A stretch of DNA of 8,610 nt, taken from an uncultured Treponema sp. (GTDB lineage: Bacteria > Spirochaetota > Spirochaetia > Treponematales > Treponemataceae). Both the position numbers and the translations under genes were made by a program. A model generated the notes under the pieces. The model was not told where the DNA came from and made no database searches. It was given only the letters and a program-made list of their open reading frames with translations. Below, piece by piece: positions 6,553 to 8,610 of the stretch. Each line of letters starts with the position of its first letter. Positions within the stretch are counted from its first letter, which is position 1. Where the stretch lies: positions 1 to 8,610 of the forward strand of contig CAMNHD010000050.1 in NCBI GenBank assembly GCA_946538875.1. Direction: 5' to 3'.

Positions 6553-8055
6553 ATGGCAGAACACGTGAGTGCTGAACAGTTGGCTAAGCTGGCCACTGAA
6601 GAATATAAGAAAATCGAAGCAAAAATTGCTGACGGTTCGCTGACGGTGAAGGAGCGCAGGGATATTCCGCTGCAGGTGATGCCTACGGGTGAGCCTTTGG
6701 TGCGTGCCCGCCAGATGAGCGAAGTTGCTCTTGGTTATACCAAGGAGCAGGCTGTTGTGGAGGCTAACCGCTGTCTCCAGTGTAAGAATCAGCCTTGTGT
6801 CAGCGGGTGTCCTGTGAATGTGCGCATTCCGCAGTTTATTGCCCATGTTGCAAAGGGTGACTTTAAGGCTGCTGTTGACGAAATCAAGCAGACTAACCTG
6901 CTGCCTGCTATCTGCGGTCGTGTCTGTCCTCAGGAAAAGCAGTGCCAGGGCCAGTGTACTGTGGGTAAGGTGTTCAAGAGTGTGGAACAGGCTGTGAGCA
7001 TCGGCCGCCTTGAGCGCTTTGTGGCTGACTGGGAACGCAATAACAATATGACTAGTGCGCCTGCTGTGGCTCCTGCCACGGGCAAGAAGGTTGCTGTTGT
7101 TGGTTCAGGTCCGGCAGGTCTTACTGTTGCCGCTGACTGCCGCCGTGCCGGTCACGATGTGACTGTGTTCGAGGCTTTCCATAAGGCTGGCGGTGTCATG
7201 GTCTACGGTATTCCTGAATTCCGTCTGCCCAAGGCGATTGTTGCCAAGGAAGTTGAGAATCTTAAGAATATGGGCGTAAAGTTCGAGATGAACTGTCTGG
7301 TCGGACGTACTGCAACTGTGCAGCAGATTCTCACTGAAAAGGGATTTGATGCGGCATTTGTTGGAACTGGTGCCGGTCTTCCCAAGTTCTTTAACATTCC
7401 TGGCGAGAACTATATCGGTGTGTTCAGCGCAAACGAATATCTTACCCGTGCCAATCTGATGAAGGCTTACGAGGTGGGCAAGGCTGACACTCCGTTCTAT
7501 GAAGCTAAGACTGTGGTTGTCTGCGGCGGCGGAAATGTTGCCATGGATGCGGCCCGTATGGCTCTGCGTCTTGGTGCGGAAAAGGTGTATGTGGTTTACC
7601 GCCGCACCCGCACTGAGATGCCTGCCCGTAAGGAAGAAGTAGATCACGCTGAGGAAGAGGGTGTGGAGTTCCGCTTCCTGGAAAACCCGGTGGAGATTCT
7701 TGGCAATGCAGAGGATGGCCGTGTTACCGGTATCCGCGCTCTGAGCTACGAACTTGGCGAGCCTGATGCAAGCGGCCGTAGAAAGCCTGTTGAAATCAAG
7801 GGCTCTGAGCATGATATTCCCTGCGATGCTGTGATTGTTGCTCTTGGTAACAATTCCAATCCTTTGATTCCGCGTACTACTCCGGAAATCAATGTTGATA
7901 ACAAGGGACACATCACTGTTGATGAAAACCAGGCTACCAGCATGACTAAGGTCTGGGCTGGCGGTGACATTGTTCTTGGTGCTGCTACTGTTATTCTTGC
8001 CATGGGCGAGGGTAGAAAGGCTGCGGCTTCTATCAACGAATATCTGGCCAAGTAA
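6553..8055 (+). CDS. nfnB: NfnB/SudA-type NADP(H) oxidoreductase large subunit (glutamate synthase small-chain family)
   Basis: This 500-aa protein belongs to the GltD-like family often annotated as NADPH-dependent glutamate synthase (gltA). The start has AGGAGA (6542-6547) overlapping the nfnA stop, five bases before the ATG. The N-terminal ferredoxin-like part carries two four-Cys sets, C74/C77/C82/C86 and C121/C125/C131/C135, for two [4Fe-4S] clusters. The FAD-binding fold starts at VAVVGSGPAGL (180-190). A second nucleotide fold has CGGGNVAMDAAR (324-335), followed by RRTRTEMPA (350-358), whose arginines suit the NADPH 2'-phosphate. AGGDIVLGA (469-477) is the closing FAD contact. Pairing with nfnA and the absence of a large glutamate synthase chain point to ferredoxin:NADP+ oxidoreductase rather than glutamate synthesis. 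All key residues are present. An N-terminal helix-rich extension of about 70 residues before the first Cys is normal for the family. Confidence 0.92.
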   Translation: MAEHVSAEQLAKLATEEYKKIEAKIADGSLTVKERRDIPLQVMPTGEPLVRARQMSEVALGYTKEQAVVEANRCLQCKNQPCVSGCPVNVRIPQFIAHVAKGDFKAAVDEIKQTNLLPAICGRVCPQEKQCQGQCTVGKVFKSVEQAVSIGRLERFVADWERNNNMTSAPAVAPATGKKVAVVGSGPAGLTVAADCRRAGHDVTVFEAFHKAGGVMVYGIPEFRLPKAIVAKEVENLKNMGVKFEMNCLVGRTATVQQILTEKGFDAAFVGTGAGLPKFFNIPGENYIGVFSANEYLTRANLMKAYEVGKADTPFYEAKTVVVCGGGNVAMDAARMALRLGAEKVYVVYRRTRTEMPARKEEVDHAEEEGVEFRFLENPVEILGNAEDGRVTGIRALSYELGEPDASGRRKPVEIKGSEHDIPCDAVIVALGNNSNPLIPRTTPEINVDNKGHITVDENQATSMTKVWAGGDIVLGAATVILAMGEGRKAAASINEYLAK

Positions 8056-8080
8056 GCTTTAGTATCGACGTTTGTTTTTG

Positions 8081-8116
8081 AACCGGGAAGACTCTGTGTC
8101 TGCCCGGTTTTTTTTT
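8081..8116 (+). terminator. Strong intrinsic terminator after nfnB
   Basis: AACCGGGAAGAC (8081-8092) pairs with GTCTGCCCGGTT (8098-8109) around the loop TCTGT. That gives eleven pairs with one A-G mismatch, followed by a run of nine T (8108-8116) that begins within the arm. It lies 25 bp after the nfnB stop and closes the operon. Confidence 0.92.
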
Positions 8117-8151
8117 GTGGGCGGGTGTTGGGGGAGGACGACGGTCAGAAG

Positions 8152-8208
8152 TGAGGCCGGCTGTTGGGGTTGAGACTGGCTGTTGGGGGTAAGGCCTGCT
8201 GTTGAGGG
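8152..8208. repeat. Degenerate 19-bp tandem repeat in a G-rich spacer
   Basis: Three head-to-tail 19-bp units (8152-8170, 8171-8189, 8190-8208) share the core GGCTGTTGGGG with changes such as CCTGCTGTTGAGGG in the third. A partial fourth (from 8209, GAAGGTGGCTGCG) follows, and a looser copy may lie at 8116-8134. The whole stretch 8117-8224 is strongly G over C on this strand. No gene is seen between the terminator and the next promoter. Confidence 0.55.
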
Positions 8209-8237
8209 GAAGGTGGCTGCGTCGGTTTGCATAAAAT

Positions 8238-8266
8238 TTGATTTTTTAAGCAAAAGGTGATATAAT
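8238..8266 (+). promoter_or_regulatory. Promoter of the pectinesterase gene
   Basis: TTGATT (8238-8243) stands 17 bp before a perfect TATAAT (8261-8266), which is extended by TGA (8258-8260) to a full TGnTATAAT. The expected start near 8272-8274 is only three to five bases before the ATG at 8277, so the transcript would be almost leaderless. The only Shine-Dalgarno-like run (AAAGGTGA, 8253-8260) lies inside the promoter and is 16 bases from the ATG, so it would not be transcribed. Confidence 0.7.
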
Positions 8267-8276
8267 TTTAAGTATA

Positions 8277-8610
8277 ATGCTAGAGTTAAGCGTAAGTTCT
8301 AAATCGCCAGCTGCCATAACAGTTGCGCTAAAAAAGATTAAGGAAATGGTCACCACCGGGGCGGTTTCCAAGACTACTCCGGTTCACATCTCGTTGGAGC
8401 CAGGGATTTACAGGGAGATCTTAAAGTACAACCTTGCCAATCCGCTGATTATGGAGAGTATTGCCGGCACTAAACCTGAAGACTGTGTGATTCAGGCGGA
8501 AAACTGTGAGTCGTTCCATAAGGGGGCTGAAAACCGTGCGGTATTTGTCGTTGGCCCTTCTGCCACTTCTGTCACTCTAAAGAATTTTACTATAATAAAC
8601 ACCCACAACA
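8277..8610 (+). CDS. Pectinesterase (carbohydrate esterase family 8), 3' partial
   Basis: The first 111 codons of a gene that runs off the window. Pectinesterases remove methyl groups from galacturonan so that lyases and hydrolases can cut it. The translation shows the usual N-terminal part of the right-handed beta-helix: an opening strand MLELSVSS, the helix AAITVALKKIKEMV, the strand VHISLEPGIYRE (36-47) with the family GxYxE motif, and LKNFTIINTHN (101-111), matching the (F/L)TIxNT segment. The catalytic Asp and Arg would lie further on and cannot be checked. ATG 8277 is the first possible start after an in-frame TAA at 8247. It keeps the whole first strand but gives no signal peptide, so the enzyme appears cytoplasmic. 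A later ATG at 8346 has AAGGA only one base upstream and would remove the first strand. A strong promoter precedes it, independent of nfnAB. Confidence 0.85.
   Translation, partial: MLELSVSSKSPAAITVALKKIKEMVTTGAVSKTTPVHISLEPGIYREILKYNLANPLIMESIAGTKPEDCVIQAENCESFHKGAENRAVFVVGPSATSVTLKNFTIINTHN

Noticed and set aside
5608..6846. 412-codon open frame on the minus strand over nfnA and the start of nfnB
   Set aside because: It lies antisense to genes with clear cofactor motifs, has His/Arg/Leu-rich composition typical of a shadow frame, and shows no recognisable domain.

Overview
The window looks like chromosomal DNA from an anaerobic, fermentative diderm bacterium. A host-associated spirochaete of the Treponema group is the best guess. 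The clues are a lipoprotein with a relaxed lipobox beside a beta-barrel outer-membrane protein, an NfnAB/SudAB-type flavin iron-sulfur pair, a pectinesterase, moderate GC content and GC-rich hairpin elements between genes. Species cannot be named from this sequence. All supported genes lie on the + strand. I see no tRNA, rRNA, CRISPR, insertion sequence or phage gene.

Layout. (1) 2-628 is the 3' end of a membrane-anchored protein with a GGDEF-fold domain that has lost its catalytic and allosteric signatures. (2) 629-889 is a non-coding stretch with an AT-rich inverted repeat, an extended -10 promoter (785-793) and a leader of about 90 nt. (3) 890-5370 is a two-gene operon: a 1033-aa, beta-rich secreted lipoprotein followed 11 nt later by a 455-aa exported beta-barrel candidate ending in Phe. 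Both carry an acidic Gly/Ser/Asp/Glu-rich linker. Neither matches a family I can name, and this pair is the most likely undescribed system here. (4) 5371-5682 has no gene but holds a cluster of four GC-rich hairpins (5397-5504) and the promoter of the next operon (5604-5632). (5) 5683-8055 is a two-gene operon for a flavin/Fe-S oxidoreductase of the NfnAB (SudBA) family, closed by a strong intrinsic terminator (8081-8116). (6) 8117-8237 is a G-rich non-coding stretch with a 19-bp tandem repeat. (7) 8238-8610 is a near-consensus promoter whose predicted transcript start falls only a few bases before the ATG of a pectinesterase. That gene runs off the window, appears leaderless and lacks a signal peptide.

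How the genes work together. The lipoprotein and barrel are probably co-translated and probably act together at the outer membrane, but their role is unknown. NfnAB would balance NADH, NADPH and ferredoxin pools during sugar fermentation. A cytoplasmic pectinesterase would fit growth on imported pectin oligomers. The link between these last two is metabolic inference only; they are separate transcription units.
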